Shown here piece after piece: positions 38,781 through 48,033 of a stretch of DNA of 64,000 nt. The stretch comes from Janthinobacterium sp. PC23-8. Lineage in GTDB: Bacteria > Pseudomonadota > Gammaproteobacteria > Burkholderiales > Burkholderiaceae_D. Location: assembly GCF_002250505.1 (NCBI RefSeq), contig NZ_NJGY01000001.1, positions 2,239,878 through 2,303,877 on the forward strand, read 5' to 3'. The notes under the pieces were generated by a model, which saw only the letters and a list, made by a program, of their open reading frames with translations, was not told the origin of the DNA and did no database searches. The translations under genes and the position numbers were made by a program. Positions within the stretch are counted from its first letter, which is position 1. The number at the start of each line of letters is the position of its first letter.

Positions 38781-41111
38781 TTATCTGCGCCCGCGTGCCG
38801 GCGCACCACCCTTGGCCGCAGGCGTCTTGCCACGGCTGATCGGCGCAATAGCCGCCGGTTTTGCCCTGGTCTTGATGGTCGACAGAATCGACGGACGCAC
38901 TTTTGACTCGGCCGCCGAGGCTTTCGGCGCGGCCGCCGTGCCGCCCAGCGCTATGCGGTTCTTGCCCGGCGTGACCTTGAACTTGTCGGGCGTGCCGGCG
39001 CCGTGCGTCTGGCGGCTGCGTTCGCCTGCGGCCAGGCCGCCCGATTCCGACGAGGTCCAGGCCGGAATCAAATGCTTGTCGCCATTGCCGATCAGGTCGC
39101 CACGGCCCATGTTGACCAGCGCTTCGCGCAGGATCGGCCAGTTGGCCGGGTCCTGGTAGCGCAGGAAGGCCTTATGGGTGCGGCGGATCTTGCCGCTGCG
39201 CGCCGTTTCCACCGTTTCCGAGTCGGCGGTCACCTTGCGCAAAGGATTCTTACGCGTGTGATACATGGTGGTGGCCATCGCCATCGGTGTCGGCATGAAG
39301 GTCTGCACCTGGTCCAGCTTGAAATTGTTTTTCTTCAGCCACAGCGCCAGGTTCAGCATGTCCAGATCGGTGGTGCCGGGGTGGGCGGCGATGAAATACG
39401 GAATCAGGTACTGCTTCTTGCCCGCTTCGAGCGAAAAGCGGTCGAACATTTCCTTGAATTCGTCATAGGCGCCAATGCCGGGCTTCATCATTTTCGACAA
39501 GGTGCCCTCTTCCGTGTGCTCGGGCGCGATTTTCAGGAGGCCGCCGACGTGGTGGGTCACCAGTTCCTTGACGTATTCGGGCGAGCGCACGGCCAGGTCG
39601 TAGCGCAGGCCCGAGCTGATCAATACCTTCTTGATGCCGGGAATCGCGCGTGCCTTGCGATACAGTGAAATGAGCTTGCTGTGGTCTGTGCCGAGGTTGA
39701 CGCAGATCGACGGGTACACGCACGACAGGCGGCGGCACGATACTTCGATCTCTTTTTCCTTGCAGGCCAGGCGGTACATATTGGCGGTCGGACCACCCAT
39801 ATCGGAAATGGTGCCCGTAAAGCCTTTGGTTTTATCGCGGATATGCTCGATTTCGCGCAGGATCGACGGTTCCGAACGGCTCTGGATAATCCGGCCTTCG
39901 TGCTCGGTAATCGAGCAGAAGGTGCAGCCGCCGAAGCAGCCGCGCATGATGTTGACGGAAAAGCGGATCATTTCCCAGGCCGGGATATGCGCCTTGCCGT
40001 AGCTCGGGTGCGGCGCGCGCGCGTAGTTCATGTCGTACACGCCATCCATCTCGTCCATGGCCAGCGGCAGCGGCGGCGGATTGAGCCATACGTCGCGTTC
40101 CCCATGCGCCTGCACCATGGCGCGCGCATTGCCGGGGTTCGATTCCAGGTGAAACACGCGCGAAGCGTGCGCATACATCACCGGGTCGTCCTTGACCACG
40201 TCGTACGCGGGCAGGCGCACCACGGTCTTGTCGTGCTTTTCCTTGGCCATCGCCAGCCGTTCTTCGCGGCTCATGATGCGGATCGGCTTGATCACTTCGG
40301 CCGACTTCGAGGCGTTCTCGGTGGCGCAGGCGGTCTTGTCTTCCTGCACCATGTCATACGGGCTGTAATGCGGATCGACCTTGCCGGGCACGTCGACGCG
40401 GGTGGAATTGTGCACGCCCCAGTCGTCGCCCGGCAACCAGCCGGCCGGCACCATGAAGGCGGTGCCGCGCAGGTCGCGGATATCCTTGATCGCTTCACCG
40501 GCGGCCAGGCGGTGCGTCAGGTCCACCAGCGCGCGCTCGGCATTGCCGAAGATCAGCAAATCGGCCTTGGAATCGGGCAGCACCGAACGGCGGACTTTGT
40601 CCGACCAGTAATCATAGTGGGCGATGCGGCGCAACGAGGCTTCGATGCTGCCGATCACCACCGGCACATCCGGATAAGCTTCACGCGCGCGCTGGGCGTA
40701 GACGGTGACGGCGCGGTCCGGGCGTTTGTTCGGTTCGGCGTTGGCCGTGTAGGCGTCGTCGGAGCGGATCTTGCGGTCGGCCGTGTACTGGTTGACCATG
40801 GAATCCATATTGCCGGCGGTCACGCCGTAGTACAGGCGCGGCTTGCCGAGGATGCGGAAGGCGTCGGCCGACAGCCAGTCGGGCTGGCTGATGATGCCGA
40901 CGCGGTAACCTTGCGCTTCGAGCAGGCGGCCGACCAGGGCCATGCCAAAACTCGGGTGGTCGATATAGGCGTCGCCGGTGACGAGAATGACGTCGCACTG
41001 GTCCCAGCCCAGCGCATCCATCTCGGCGCGCGACATCGGCAGGAAAGGCGCCACGGCAGCGCGGGCAGACCGCTTGGGAACGGTCGCAAATAAATTGGTT
41101 GGGGAGTTCAT
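38781..41111 (-). CDS. ygiQ: radical SAM protein YgiQ (UPF0313)
   Basis: A 776-residue radical SAM enzyme of unknown reaction. The N-terminal half holds the UPF0313 domain ([38 protein letters not shown]). The cluster motif Cys-x3-Cys-x2-Cys is in [10 protein letters not shown] at about residue 390. The C-terminal DUF3362-like part ends in an Ala/Lys/Arg-rich tail of about 100 residues. Start 41111 (MNSPTNLF) fits the distance to the conserved core; ATGs at 41159 and 41138 are alternatives, and the ribosome binding site does not decide. It stands alone. Confidence 0.92.
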   Translation of the reverse strand: MNSPTNLFATVPKRSARAAVAPFLPMSRAEMDALGWDQCDVILVTGDAYIDHPSFGMALVGRLLEAQGYRVGIISQPDWLSADAFRILGKPRLYYGVTAGNMDSMVNQYTADRKIRSDDAYTANAEPNKRPDRAVTVYAQRAREAYPDVPVVIGSIEASLRRIAHYDYWSDKVRRSVLPDSKADLLIFGNAERALVDLTHRLAAGEAIKDIRDLRGTAFMVPAGWLPGDDWGVHNSTRVDVPGKVDPHYSPYDMVQEDKTACATENASKSAEVIKPIRIMSREERLAMAKEKHDKTVVRLPAYDVVKDDPVMYAHASRVFHLESNPGNARAMVQAHGERDVWLNPPPLPLAMDEMDGVYDMNYARAPHPSYGKAHIPAWEMIRFSVNIMRGCFGGCTFCSITEHEGRIIQSRSEPSILREIEHIRDKTKGFTGTISDMGGPTANMYRLACKEKEIEVSCRRLSCVYPSICVNLGTDHSKLISLYRKARAIPGIKKVLISSGLRYDLAVRSPEYVKELVTHHVGGLLKIAPEHTEEGTLSKMMKPGIGAYDEFKEMFDRFSLEAGKKQYLIPYFIAAHPGTTDLDMLNLALWLKKNNFKLDQVQTFMPTPMAMATTMYHTRKNPLRKVTADSETVETARSGKIRRTHKAFLRYQDPANWPILREALVNMGRGDLIGNGDKHLIPAWTSSESGGLAAGERSRQTHGAGTPDKFKVTPGKNRIALGGTAAAPKASAAESKVRPSILSTIKTRAKPAAIAPISRGKTPAAKGGAPARGRR

Positions 41112-41259
41112 TGGCCCGATTGTACCGGAATTGGCCATTTCAAACCTGACAGCCTGCATTCGACTGTTGGATTTCGGTGCAAAAAACGTTTATATTTCAA
41201 TCACTTGGGGGCGATGCGCGCCAATGGGGCGCATCGCGATCGCGAAGCGACAGACCCCC

Positions 41260-41550
41260 TCAAATCCCCATATTCGCCAGTATCTCCCCCAGTTCGCGCA
41301 GCGCCGGCTCCAGCTTCGGATGCTTGACAGCAAACTTGGCCGACAGTTCCTGGCTGCGCTCGGCCAGGCCATAGGTGGTCGATTCTTCTTCCGGCGGTGA
41401 CTGGGCTTCGAGCGCGGCGCGCTTTGCCAGCAGCAGGTGGATGTCGCCATCGAGCTTTTGCAGCAAACCTTGCAACTCTTCATCGACGGGGCTGCTCGAC
41501 TCCAGGTTCGAGCGCAGCTGTTGTAACGATTCCTTGAGTTTGCTTTCCAT
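41260..41550 (-). CDS. DUF4404 protein
   Basis: A 96-residue, mainly helical cytosolic protein (MESKLKESLQQLRSNLESSSPVDEELQGLLQKLDGDIHLLL...FAVKHPKLEPALRELGEILANMGI) of the DUF4404 family, with no known function. It follows the VF530 gene after an 11-base gap and is likely co-transcribed with it. Confidence 0.85.
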   Translation of the reverse strand: MESKLKESLQQLRSNLESSSPVDEELQGLLQKLDGDIHLLLAKRAALEAQSPPEEESTTYGLAERSQELSAKFAVKHPKLEPALRELGEILANMGI

Positions 41551-41561
41551 GTTTTTTCCTG

Positions 41562-41771
41562 TCAGTCAGTAAATTGCGTGTCCAGATACAGCTGTTCCAC
41601 CTTGCTCCTGGCCCACGGGGTCTTGCGTAAAAACTTCAGGCTCGACTTGATGCTCGGCTCGCTGATAAAGCAATTGATATCGATCCGCTTGCCCAAGCCA
41701 TCCCAGCCGTAATGGGCTTGCAATCGCGTCACGATCGCTTCCAGGGTGACGCCATTCAAATCTTGACTCAT
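41562..41771 (-). CDS. VF530-family DNA-binding protein
   Basis: A 69-residue protein of the VF530 (DUF2132) family: [59 protein letters not shown]. The fold is helical and similar to small DNA-binding proteins; the biological role is unknown. The length is normal for the family. First gene of a two-gene unit with DUF4404. Confidence 0.9.
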   Translation of the reverse strand: MSQDLNGVTLEAIVTRLQAHYGWDGLGKRIDINCFISEPSIKSSLKFLRKTPWARSKVEQLYLDTQFTD

Positions 41772-41829
41772 TTTTCTCTTTCAACGCCTTGTTTTCTATC
41801 TTACTCAATTCTACGCCGCCCGTACGTTA

Positions 41830-41863
41830 CGCTTGCACCTTCCGCTCAGGAATGGTGCAAGCG
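41830..41863. terminator. hairpin after first M3 peptidase gene
   Basis: CGCTTGCACC, a 14-base loop and GGTGCAAGCG, lying between the convergence-free 3' end of the peptidase gene and the VF530 gene. Moderately strong, without a T run. Confidence 0.5.
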
Positions 41864-41873
41864 CAGTCAAGCT

Positions 41874-44030
41874 TTACTGTGTTTTCAGGCCACGGCGTTC
41901 CAGCAGCGGCTCGACGGTGGCGTCACGGCCGCGGAAATCGCGGAACAACTGCAGCGCGTCGACGCTGCCGCCGCGCGACAGCAGTTTGCTGCGGAACCAG
42001 TCGCCGTTCTTGCGCGTCAGGCCGCCATTTTCCTTGAACCAGTTGACCGACTCGGCATCGAGTTTTTCCGACCACAGGTAGGCGTAATAGGCGGCCGAAT
42101 AGCCGCCCGAAAAACTGTGCGAGAAATAGCTGGTGCGATAGCGTGGCGGCACCGGCGCATAGTCGACGCCGGCATCCTTCAAGGACGCCGCTTCAAACGC
42201 CAGCACATCGGTCGGTATCTGGCCTGGCGCCAGCTGGTGCCAGCGCTGGTCGAGCAGGGCGGCGGCCAGGTATTCGGTGGTCATGAAGCCCTGGTTGAAT
42301 TTTTTCGCCGCCATCACTTTGTCGAGCAGTTCCTGCGGCATCGCCGCGCCGCTCTGGTAGTGTTTGGCGTAGTTCTGCAGCACTTCCGGCCAGACGGCCC
42401 ACATTTCATTGACTTGCGACGGATATTCGACAAAGTCGCTCGGCACGCTGGTGCCGGCAAAGCGCGGATATTTCACGTTCGAGAACATGCCGTGCAGCGC
42501 ATGGCCAAATTCGTGGAACATGGTGGTCACTTCGTCAAACGTCAGCAGGGTCGGCTGGCCAGCCGGCGGCTTCGGAATATTGAGTTGATTGGCCACCACC
42601 GGATGCGTGCCCATCAGGCCCGATTGCGACACATATTCATTCATCCAGGCGCCGCCGTGCTTGTTGCCGCGCGCGTAGAAGTCGGCGATAAACAGCGCCA
42701 GCGGCTTGCCATTGGCGTCGATCACGTCGTACACGCGCACGTCCGGGTTATACACCGGGAGATCGGTGCGCTGTTTGAAACTGATGCCATACAGTTTATT
42801 GGCCGCAAAAAATACGCCGTTGTTCAGTACGCTATTGAGTTCCAGGTAGGGCTTCAGCTGGTTTTCGTCAAAATTGAAACGCTGCTTGCGCAGTTTGTCG
42901 GTATAGATGGCCCAGTCGGCCCCCGCCACGGTGAAACCGCCTTTTTCCGCGTCGACCACGCCCTGCAGGTCGGCCGCTTCGCGGCGTGCATTGGTCACCG
43001 CCGGTTTCGCCAGTTCCGACAGCAAGGTGTTCACCGCCGTGGTGGTTTTCGCCGTCTGGTCTTCCAGCGAGTAGGCCGCGTAGTTCGGGTAGCCGAGCAA
43101 GGTGGCGCGTTCGGCGCGCAGTGTTGCCAGTTTCAGCACGATGGCGCGGTTGTCGAATTGGCCGCCCTGGCTGCCGCGATTCAAGGACGCGTCCATCAGG
43201 CGCTGGCGCGTGGCGCGGTGGGTCATGACGGCCAGCGGCGGCTGGCCGCTGGTATTGACCAGGGCGATGAGGAACTTGCCGTCCAGGCCGCGCTCCCTGG
43301 CGGCGGCGGCGGCCGTGTCGATATCGCTGTCGGTCATGCCGGCCAGCTCTTCGCGGGTGTGCACCACCAGGCCCTTGGCATTGGTTTCCTTCAGCACGTT
43401 TTGCGCAAACGCCGTTTCCAGGCCGGCCTGCTCGGCATTGAAGGCTTTCAGTTTTTCCTTGTCGGCGTCGGACAGCTTGGCGCCGGCACGCACGAAATCG
43501 GTATGGTAGCGGTCCAGCAGGCGCAGCGATTCTGCGTCCAGGCCCAGCTTGTCGCGCTTGGCATACAGGGTGTCAATGCGGGTAAACAGTTTCGGATTGA
43601 GGCTGATGGCGTCCGCATGGGCGGCCAGCTTGGGCGACACATCGACTTCCACCGCTTCAAGCACGGCATTGGTATTGGTCGAAGTCATGTTACTGAAAAT
43701 GCTCTGCACGCGGTGCAGCAACTGGCCCGTGCGTTCGAGCGCGACGATGGTGTTTTCAAACGTCGGCGCCTGGCGATTGTTGGCGATCGCATTGACTTCG
43801 GCCAGCTGGCGCTTCATGCCTTCGGCAAACGCCGGCGCGTAGTGCGCGTCCTTGATCAGGCCAAACTGCGGCATCTGGAACGGCAGCGGGCTTGCTTTCA
43901 ACAGCGGATTTTGCGCGCTGACGGCGGCAGGCGCGGTGGCGGGCGCAGGCGCGGCGGCGGCCATGGCTTGCGGGGCGGCGTGGGCCAGCATGACGCTGGC
44001 GGCGATGACGAGCAGTGGTGGACGGAGCAT
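41874..44030 (-). CDS. secreted M3 family metallopeptidase (Dcp/oligopeptidase A type)
   Basis: A 718-residue zinc peptidase that cleaves short peptides. A signal peptide (MLRPPLLVIAASVMLAHAAPQAMA) and an Ala/Pro-rich linker precede the enzyme, pointing to the periplasm. The zinc-binding motif HEFGH lies in TMFHEFGHALHGMFS at about residue 505; a downstream SFSGGYSAAYYAYLWSEKLDAE segment completes the site. The start has AGAAGGA. It is a close paralogue of the next gene upstream (44224-46377) with the same layout; an intervening terminator shows the two are separate units. Confidence 0.93.
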   Translation of the reverse strand: MLRPPLLVIAASVMLAHAAPQAMAAAAPAPATAPAAVSAQNPLLKASPLPFQMPQFGLIKDAHYAPAFAEGMKRQLAEVNAIANNRQAPTFENTIVALERTGQLLHRVQSIFSNMTSTNTNAVLEAVEVDVSPKLAAHADAISLNPKLFTRIDTLYAKRDKLGLDAESLRLLDRYHTDFVRAGAKLSDADKEKLKAFNAEQAGLETAFAQNVLKETNAKGLVVHTREELAGMTDSDIDTAAAAARERGLDGKFLIALVNTSGQPPLAVMTHRATRQRLMDASLNRGSQGGQFDNRAIVLKLATLRAERATLLGYPNYAAYSLEDQTAKTTTAVNTLLSELAKPAVTNARREAADLQGVVDAEKGGFTVAGADWAIYTDKLRKQRFNFDENQLKPYLELNSVLNNGVFFAANKLYGISFKQRTDLPVYNPDVRVYDVIDANGKPLALFIADFYARGNKHGGAWMNEYVSQSGLMGTHPVVANQLNIPKPPAGQPTLLTFDEVTTMFHEFGHALHGMFSNVKYPRFAGTSVPSDFVEYPSQVNEMWAVWPEVLQNYAKHYQSGAAMPQELLDKVMAAKKFNQGFMTTEYLAAALLDQRWHQLAPGQIPTDVLAFEAASLKDAGVDYAPVPPRYRTSYFSHSFSGGYSAAYYAYLWSEKLDAESVNWFKENGGLTRKNGDWFRSKLLSRGGSVDALQLFRDFRGRDATVEPLLERRGLKTQ

Positions 44031-44166
44031 GAGATCCTTCTGGAGTGCGGGGAAGAACCGCGACCATGTCGCGGACCAGTGGCAAATGATAGCAGGGCAG
44101 TCCGCCAGCGCGGCGGCCCGGGCCGAATGCGCGGTTTACCACGGCGCGCTTTCCGCTTGACCAAAT

Positions 44167-44199
44167 AAAAATGGCCGCCCAGACGTGGCGGCCATTTTT
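44167..44199. terminator. terminator between the two M3 peptidase genes
   Basis: AAAAATGGCCGCC, loop, GGCGGCCATTTTT; ends transcription of the upstream peptidase gene on the minus strand. Confidence 0.9.
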
Positions 44200-44223
44200 A
44201 GCTTAGTGGCAGATGAGGGGTAC

Positions 44224-46377
44224 TTATTTGCCGGCGAGGCCGCGGCGCTCCAGCAGCGGTTCGATCTTTGCATCGCGGCCGCGGAAATCGCGGTAAATCT
44301 GCAGCGCATCGGCGCTGCCGCCGCGCGACAGCAGTTTCGTACGGAACCAGTCGCCGTTCTTGCGCGTCAGGCCGCCGTTTTCCTTGAACCATTCCACCGT
44401 ATCGGCGTCGAGCTTTTCCGACCACAGATAGGCGTAGTAGCCGGCCGAATAGCCGCCGGCAAAGGCGTGCGAGAAATACGTGGTGCGGTAGCGTGGCGGC
44501 GCCGGCGCAAAGTCGATGCCGGCCTCCAGCAAGGCGGTTTTTTCAAACGCCAGCACGTCGCTCGGAATCTGTTGCGGCGTCAGTTGGTGCCAGCGCTGGT
44601 CGAGCAGGGCCGAGGCCAGGTATTCGGTGGTTTTATAGCCCTGGTTGAAATTGTCGGCCGCCGTCACCTTGGCCAGCAGTTCGGCAGGAATAGCCACGCC
44701 CGTCTGGTAGTGCCTGGCGTAGTTCTGCAGCACTTCCGGCCACAGCGCCCACATTTCATTGACTTGCGACGGGTATTCGACGAAGTCGCGCGGCACGCTG
44801 GTACCCGAGAAGCGCGGATACTTCACGTTCGAGAACATGCCGTGCAGCGCATGGCCGAATTCGTGGAACATGGTGGTCACTTCGTCGAACGTCATCAGGG
44901 TCGGCTGGCCCGCTTCCGGCTTCGGAATGTTCAGGTTGTTGGCGATCACCGGTTCGTTGCCCAGCAGCGCCGACTGGCTGACATAGGCATTGGCCCAGGC
45001 GCCACCGCGCTTGTTGCTGCGCGCGTAAGGATCAAGCGTGAAGATGGCCAGTTGCTTGCCGTCCTCGTTGAACACGTCGAACACCAGCATGTCGGCGTTA
45101 TACACCGGCAAGTCGGTGCGCTGCTTGAAACTGAGGCCGTACAGCTTGCCGGCGGCAAAAAACACGCCTTTCGTCAGCACGCTGTGCATTTCAAAATAAG
45201 GCTTCAACTGGTTCTGGTCGAAGTTGTAGCGTTCGGCGCGCACCTTGTCGCTATAAAACGCCCAGTCGCTGGCGCCGACCTTGAAGCCGCCCTTTTCAGC
45301 GTCGATGACTTTCTGGATATCGTCCGCTTCATGGCGCGCGTTGGTCACAGCCGGTTTGGCCAATTCACCGAGCAGCGCATTGACGGCGGTGGTGGTTTTG
45401 GCGGTCTGGTCTTCCAGCGCATAGGCGGCGTAGTTCGGGTAGCCCATCAGCGCAGCGCGTTCGGCGCGCAGCCGGGCCAGGTCCAGCACCACCTGGCGGT
45501 TGTCGAACTGGCCGCCATGGCTGCCGCGCGCCTGCGAGGCCATCATGATGCGTTCGCGCACGGTGCGGTTGGTCAGTTGCGACAGCGGCGCCTGGCCGGT
45601 GGTGTTGACCAGCGCGATCACATATTTGCCATCCAGGCCGCGCTTTTTGGCGAGACCGGCGGCCACTTCGATGGCGGCCGGCGAAAGGCCGTCGAGTTCT
45701 TCGCGGGTATCGACGACCACTGCCGAAGCATTGAGTTCCTTGAGCACATTCTGTGCAAACGTGGTCGACAGCGCGGCCAGTTGGCCGTTGCAGGTTTTCA
45801 GCTGGTCCTTGTCGGCGGCGGACAGCCTGGCGCCGGCACGCACGAAATCGGTGTGGTAGCGTTCCAATAAACGTTTCGATTCAGCATCGAGGCCCAGCTT
45901 GTCGCGCCTGGCGTACAAGGCGCTGATGCGCTGGTACAGCTTGCCGTTGAGCATGATCGCATCGCCATGGGCGGCCATTTTTGGCGCCAGCTCACGCTCC
46001 AGGCCCTGGATGGCCTCGTTCGTGTTCGAGCCCGACATGACCGAAAATACGGTGCGCACGCGGCCGAGCAACTGGCCGGCGCGCTCCATGGCGACGATGG
46101 TGTTCTCAAAAGTGGCCGCTTTCGGGTTGTTGGCGATGGCATTGATTTCAGCCAGGTGCTGTGCCATGCCGGCCGCAAAGGCGGGCGCGTAGTCGGCGTC
46201 CCGCACCTTGTCGAAGGGGGGATAATGGAACGGCAAGGTGCTCGCTTGCGCAAACGGATTGCTTGCAGGCAGGGCGGCGGCCGCCGTGGCAGTGGCCGCT
46301 GGCGCCCTGGTCGCGGCAAAAGCGGCTGGCGCCAGCATCAGGCTGGCGGCGATGACGAGCAGTGTTGGACGGGTCAT
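44224..46377 (-). CDS. secreted M3 family metallopeptidase, second paralogue
   Basis: A 717-residue protein with signal peptide (MTRPTLLVIAASLMLAPAAFA), an Ala/Thr-rich spacer and the M3 domain with HEFGH in TMFHEFGHALHGMFS. Long stretches are identical to the paralogue next door (for example NVKYPRF.GTSVP.DFVEYPSQVNEMWA), so the pair comes from tandem duplication followed by divergence, mostly in the N-terminal half. Start 46377 is chosen because it gives a proper signal peptide; the frame extends to 46530 without support. It probably acts in the periplasm on peptides taken up through outer-membrane transporters. Confidence 0.93.
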   Translation of the reverse strand: MTRPTLLVIAASLMLAPAAFAATRAPAATATAAAALPASNPFAQASTLPFHYPPFDKVRDADYAPAFAAGMAQHLAEINAIANNPKAATFENTIVAMERAGQLLGRVRTVFSVMSGSNTNEAIQGLERELAPKMAAHGDAIMLNGKLYQRISALYARRDKLGLDAESKRLLERYHTDFVRAGARLSAADKDQLKTCNGQLAALSTTFAQNVLKELNASAVVVDTREELDGLSPAAIEVAAGLAKKRGLDGKYVIALVNTTGQAPLSQLTNRTVRERIMMASQARGSHGGQFDNRQVVLDLARLRAERAALMGYPNYAAYALEDQTAKTTTAVNALLGELAKPAVTNARHEADDIQKVIDAEKGGFKVGASDWAFYSDKVRAERYNFDQNQLKPYFEMHSVLTKGVFFAAGKLYGLSFKQRTDLPVYNADMLVFDVFNEDGKQLAIFTLDPYARSNKRGGAWANAYVSQSALLGNEPVIANNLNIPKPEAGQPTLMTFDEVTTMFHEFGHALHGMFSNVKYPRFSGTSVPRDFVEYPSQVNEMWALWPEVLQNYARHYQTGVAIPAELLAKVTAADNFNQGYKTTEYLASALLDQRWHQLTPQQIPSDVLAFEKTALLEAGIDFAPAPPRYRTTYFSHAFAGGYSAGYYAYLWSEKLDADTVEWFKENGGLTRKNGDWFRTKLLSRGGSADALQIYRDFRGRDAKIEPLLERRGLAGK

Positions 46378-46553
46378 GACATCTTTCAAAGAACGCAAGA
46401 GAACCGCGATTGTGTCGCGGGCCAGCCTGAAATCATAACAGCCTGACATACTTGCGTCATCCGCAACAAGCGATGGTAGCGGTGAGAAAGCGCGTATTTT
46501 CTTGCCGCCCGCATGTCGTATAGTATCCAATCAGCAACAATTTAGGATGCCAG

Positions 46554-46913
46554 ATGAACTTTGAACAGCGCAAGACACGGGCCATGGAATTATTGCAAGC
46601 GACAGGCATGATGCGCAGTCATTACGCGCCGCCGCTGATCCGCCTGCTGTGGAAGGCCGGCGTGCAGATCGCACCGCCACATTTCCAGTCTTTTCTATCC
46701 ACTGCGCTCCTCACGGGCGGCTGGTTTGGTCTCTTCATGGGCGTGTTCCTGGGCGTGTTCGGCTGGTTCCAGGGTGCCGCGCCGCTGCAAGCCGCCTTGA
46801 TCGCGATGGCGGCGGCGTGTGTCGCCGGCCTGCTGTTTGGCCTCGCCCTGGCCAGCTTCTACGCCCACGACCGGCGCAAGCACCAGTTGCCGGACTGGTC
46901 CACGCTGGGCTGA
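46554..46913 (+). CDS. DUF6404 membrane protein
   Basis: A 119-residue inner-membrane protein with two transmembrane segments (about residues 50-70 and 78-100), linked by a short loop and preceded by a conserved cytoplasmic part (MNFEQRKTRAMELLQATGMMRSHYAPPLIRLLWKAGVQIAPPHF). Function unknown. It is convergent with slyX, 8 bases apart. Confidence 0.8.
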   Translation: MNFEQRKTRAMELLQATGMMRSHYAPPLIRLLWKAGVQIAPPHFQSFLSTALLTGGWFGLFMGVFLGVFGWFQGAAPLQAALIAMAAACVAGLLFGLALASFYAHDRRKHQLPDWSTLG

Positions 46914-46921
46914 GCTGCCTC

Positions 46922-47146
46922 TCAATAATGCGGCGGGCGCTCGTTGACCTGGCCGCCATTGGCCTGCTGCGCGCCGTCGCGCACGTGTTCGCCCAGCTTG
47001 TGCAGCATCGCTTCGAGCTGGTCGATGCGGCGGCCCTGCTGGTACACCATCTGGTTCAGCGACTCGACCAGGTCTTCCTGCTGCGCCAGCTTGATCTCGA
47101 TATCGACGAAGCGGCTTTCCATCTGTTCATTATCCATCGTGCTCAC
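46922..47146 (-). CDS. slyX: SlyX family protein
   Basis: A 74-residue coiled-coil protein (ESRFVDIEIKLAQQEDLVESLNQMVYQQGRRIDQLEAMLHKL) ending in the family tail ERPPHY. The GTG at 47146 with AGGAG 5 bases upstream is the best start; an ATG three codons later is possible. Function unknown; relatives are often next to peptidyl-prolyl isomerase SlyD, which is not seen here. Confidence 0.93.
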   Translation of the reverse strand: MSTMDNEQMESRFVDIEIKLAQQEDLVESLNQMVYQQGRRIDQLEAMLHKLGEHVRDGAQQANGGQVNERPPHY

Positions 47147-47291
47147 GGTAACTCCTGGCATCAAACGCGCATTTTACTCTCCCTGCATCGCGATCCACCG
47201 CAAACGAGCTGCTGTCTTGGCCATGTGGGGCGGGATTTTTACTATGCTTGAATCGCCTATGCTCCTTGACGAACGAGAACAAACGATTACA

Positions 47292-47693
47292 ATGGATACA
47301 TTAACTCGTAACGAACCGTGCCTGATCGATACCTACAAGACGGCGGAGTATCGGCGCTGGGAAGGCAGGCTGCACGATGTGGCGGCGGCCGCCATTGACG
47401 CGCGCATCAAGAACTTGCAGCATGGGAAAAGAGGCGACTGGCGCGCGGTCGGCGACGGCGTGTGCGAACTGCGTTTTTTACAGACGGGGCCGGGATGGCG
47501 CGTGTATTTTCACGAAACCAATCTGGGCGCCTTGATCCTGCTGCTGCTCGGCGGCGACAAGGCCAGCCAACAGCGCGATATCGCGCAAGCAAAACAGATA
47601 TTGGCCGAATTGAAGGCAAAGCAGGCGGCGCTGCGCAAGCAGAAACAGGCCGCCGTCAACGACCGAAAAGGACGAAAAGGACGAAAACAATGA
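47292..47693 (+). CDS. HigB/Gp49-like toxin with basic tail
   Basis: A 133-residue RelE-superfamily addiction-module killer protein (the Gp49-like type). The core is residues 10-105: YKTAEYRRWEGRLHDVAAAAIDARIKNLQHGKRGDWRAVGDGVCELRFLQTGPGWRVYFHE...LLLLGGDKASQQRDIAQAKQIL. Members usually stop near residue 95-100; here a Lys/Arg/Ala tail of about 28 residues follows, ending in repeated Arg-Lys-Gly encoded by a 9-base repeat. Toxin first, antitoxin second, overlapping by four bases, is the usual order for this type. Confidence 0.85.
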   Translation: MDTLTRNEPCLIDTYKTAEYRRWEGRLHDVAAAAIDARIKNLQHGKRGDWRAVGDGVCELRFLQTGPGWRVYFHETNLGALILLLLGGDKASQQRDIAQAKQILAELKAKQAALRKQKQAAVNDRKGRKGRKQ

Positions 47694-48031
47694 ACCATGA
47701 CCACGACAGTTTCGACCTCGACGACTTGGGCGCGCTGGGCCTGAGCCGTTTCGACCCGACCCAGCATCTGACCAGCCCGGACGCCATCGCCGCCTACATG
47801 AGCGAGATCGTCGCCACCGGCAATGCCGAACTGTTCCAGGCAGCCATGGGCGACGTGGTGCGCGCGCATGGCATGGGCAAGGTGGCGGCAAGGGCCGACA
47901 TCACGCGCGAAGGCGCCTATAAAGCCTTGCGCGAAGGCAGCAAGCCGCGCTTTGACACCATCCTGAAAATGCTCGACGCGCTGGGCATGCAGTTTGCCAT
48001 CGTGCCCAAGGTCACGCCCGACGCCAGCTGA
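47690..48031 (+). CDS. HigA-like addiction module antidote
   Basis: A 113-residue HTH antitoxin of the addiction-module antidote type: FDPTQHLTSPDAIAAYMSEIVATGNAELFQAAMGDVVRAHGMGKVAARADITREGAYKALREGSKPRFDTILKMLDALGMQF, with the helix-turn-helix at about residues 62-85. An extra acidic stretch at the N-terminus (HDHDSFDLDDLG) may balance the basic tail of the toxin. Its start overlaps the toxin stop (ATGA). Confidence 0.9.
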   Translation: MNHDHDSFDLDDLGALGLSRFDPTQHLTSPDAIAAYMSEIVATGNAELFQAAMGDVVRAHGMGKVAARADITREGAYKALREGSKPRFDTILKMLDALGMQFAIVPKVTPDAS

Positions 48032-48033
48032 AC

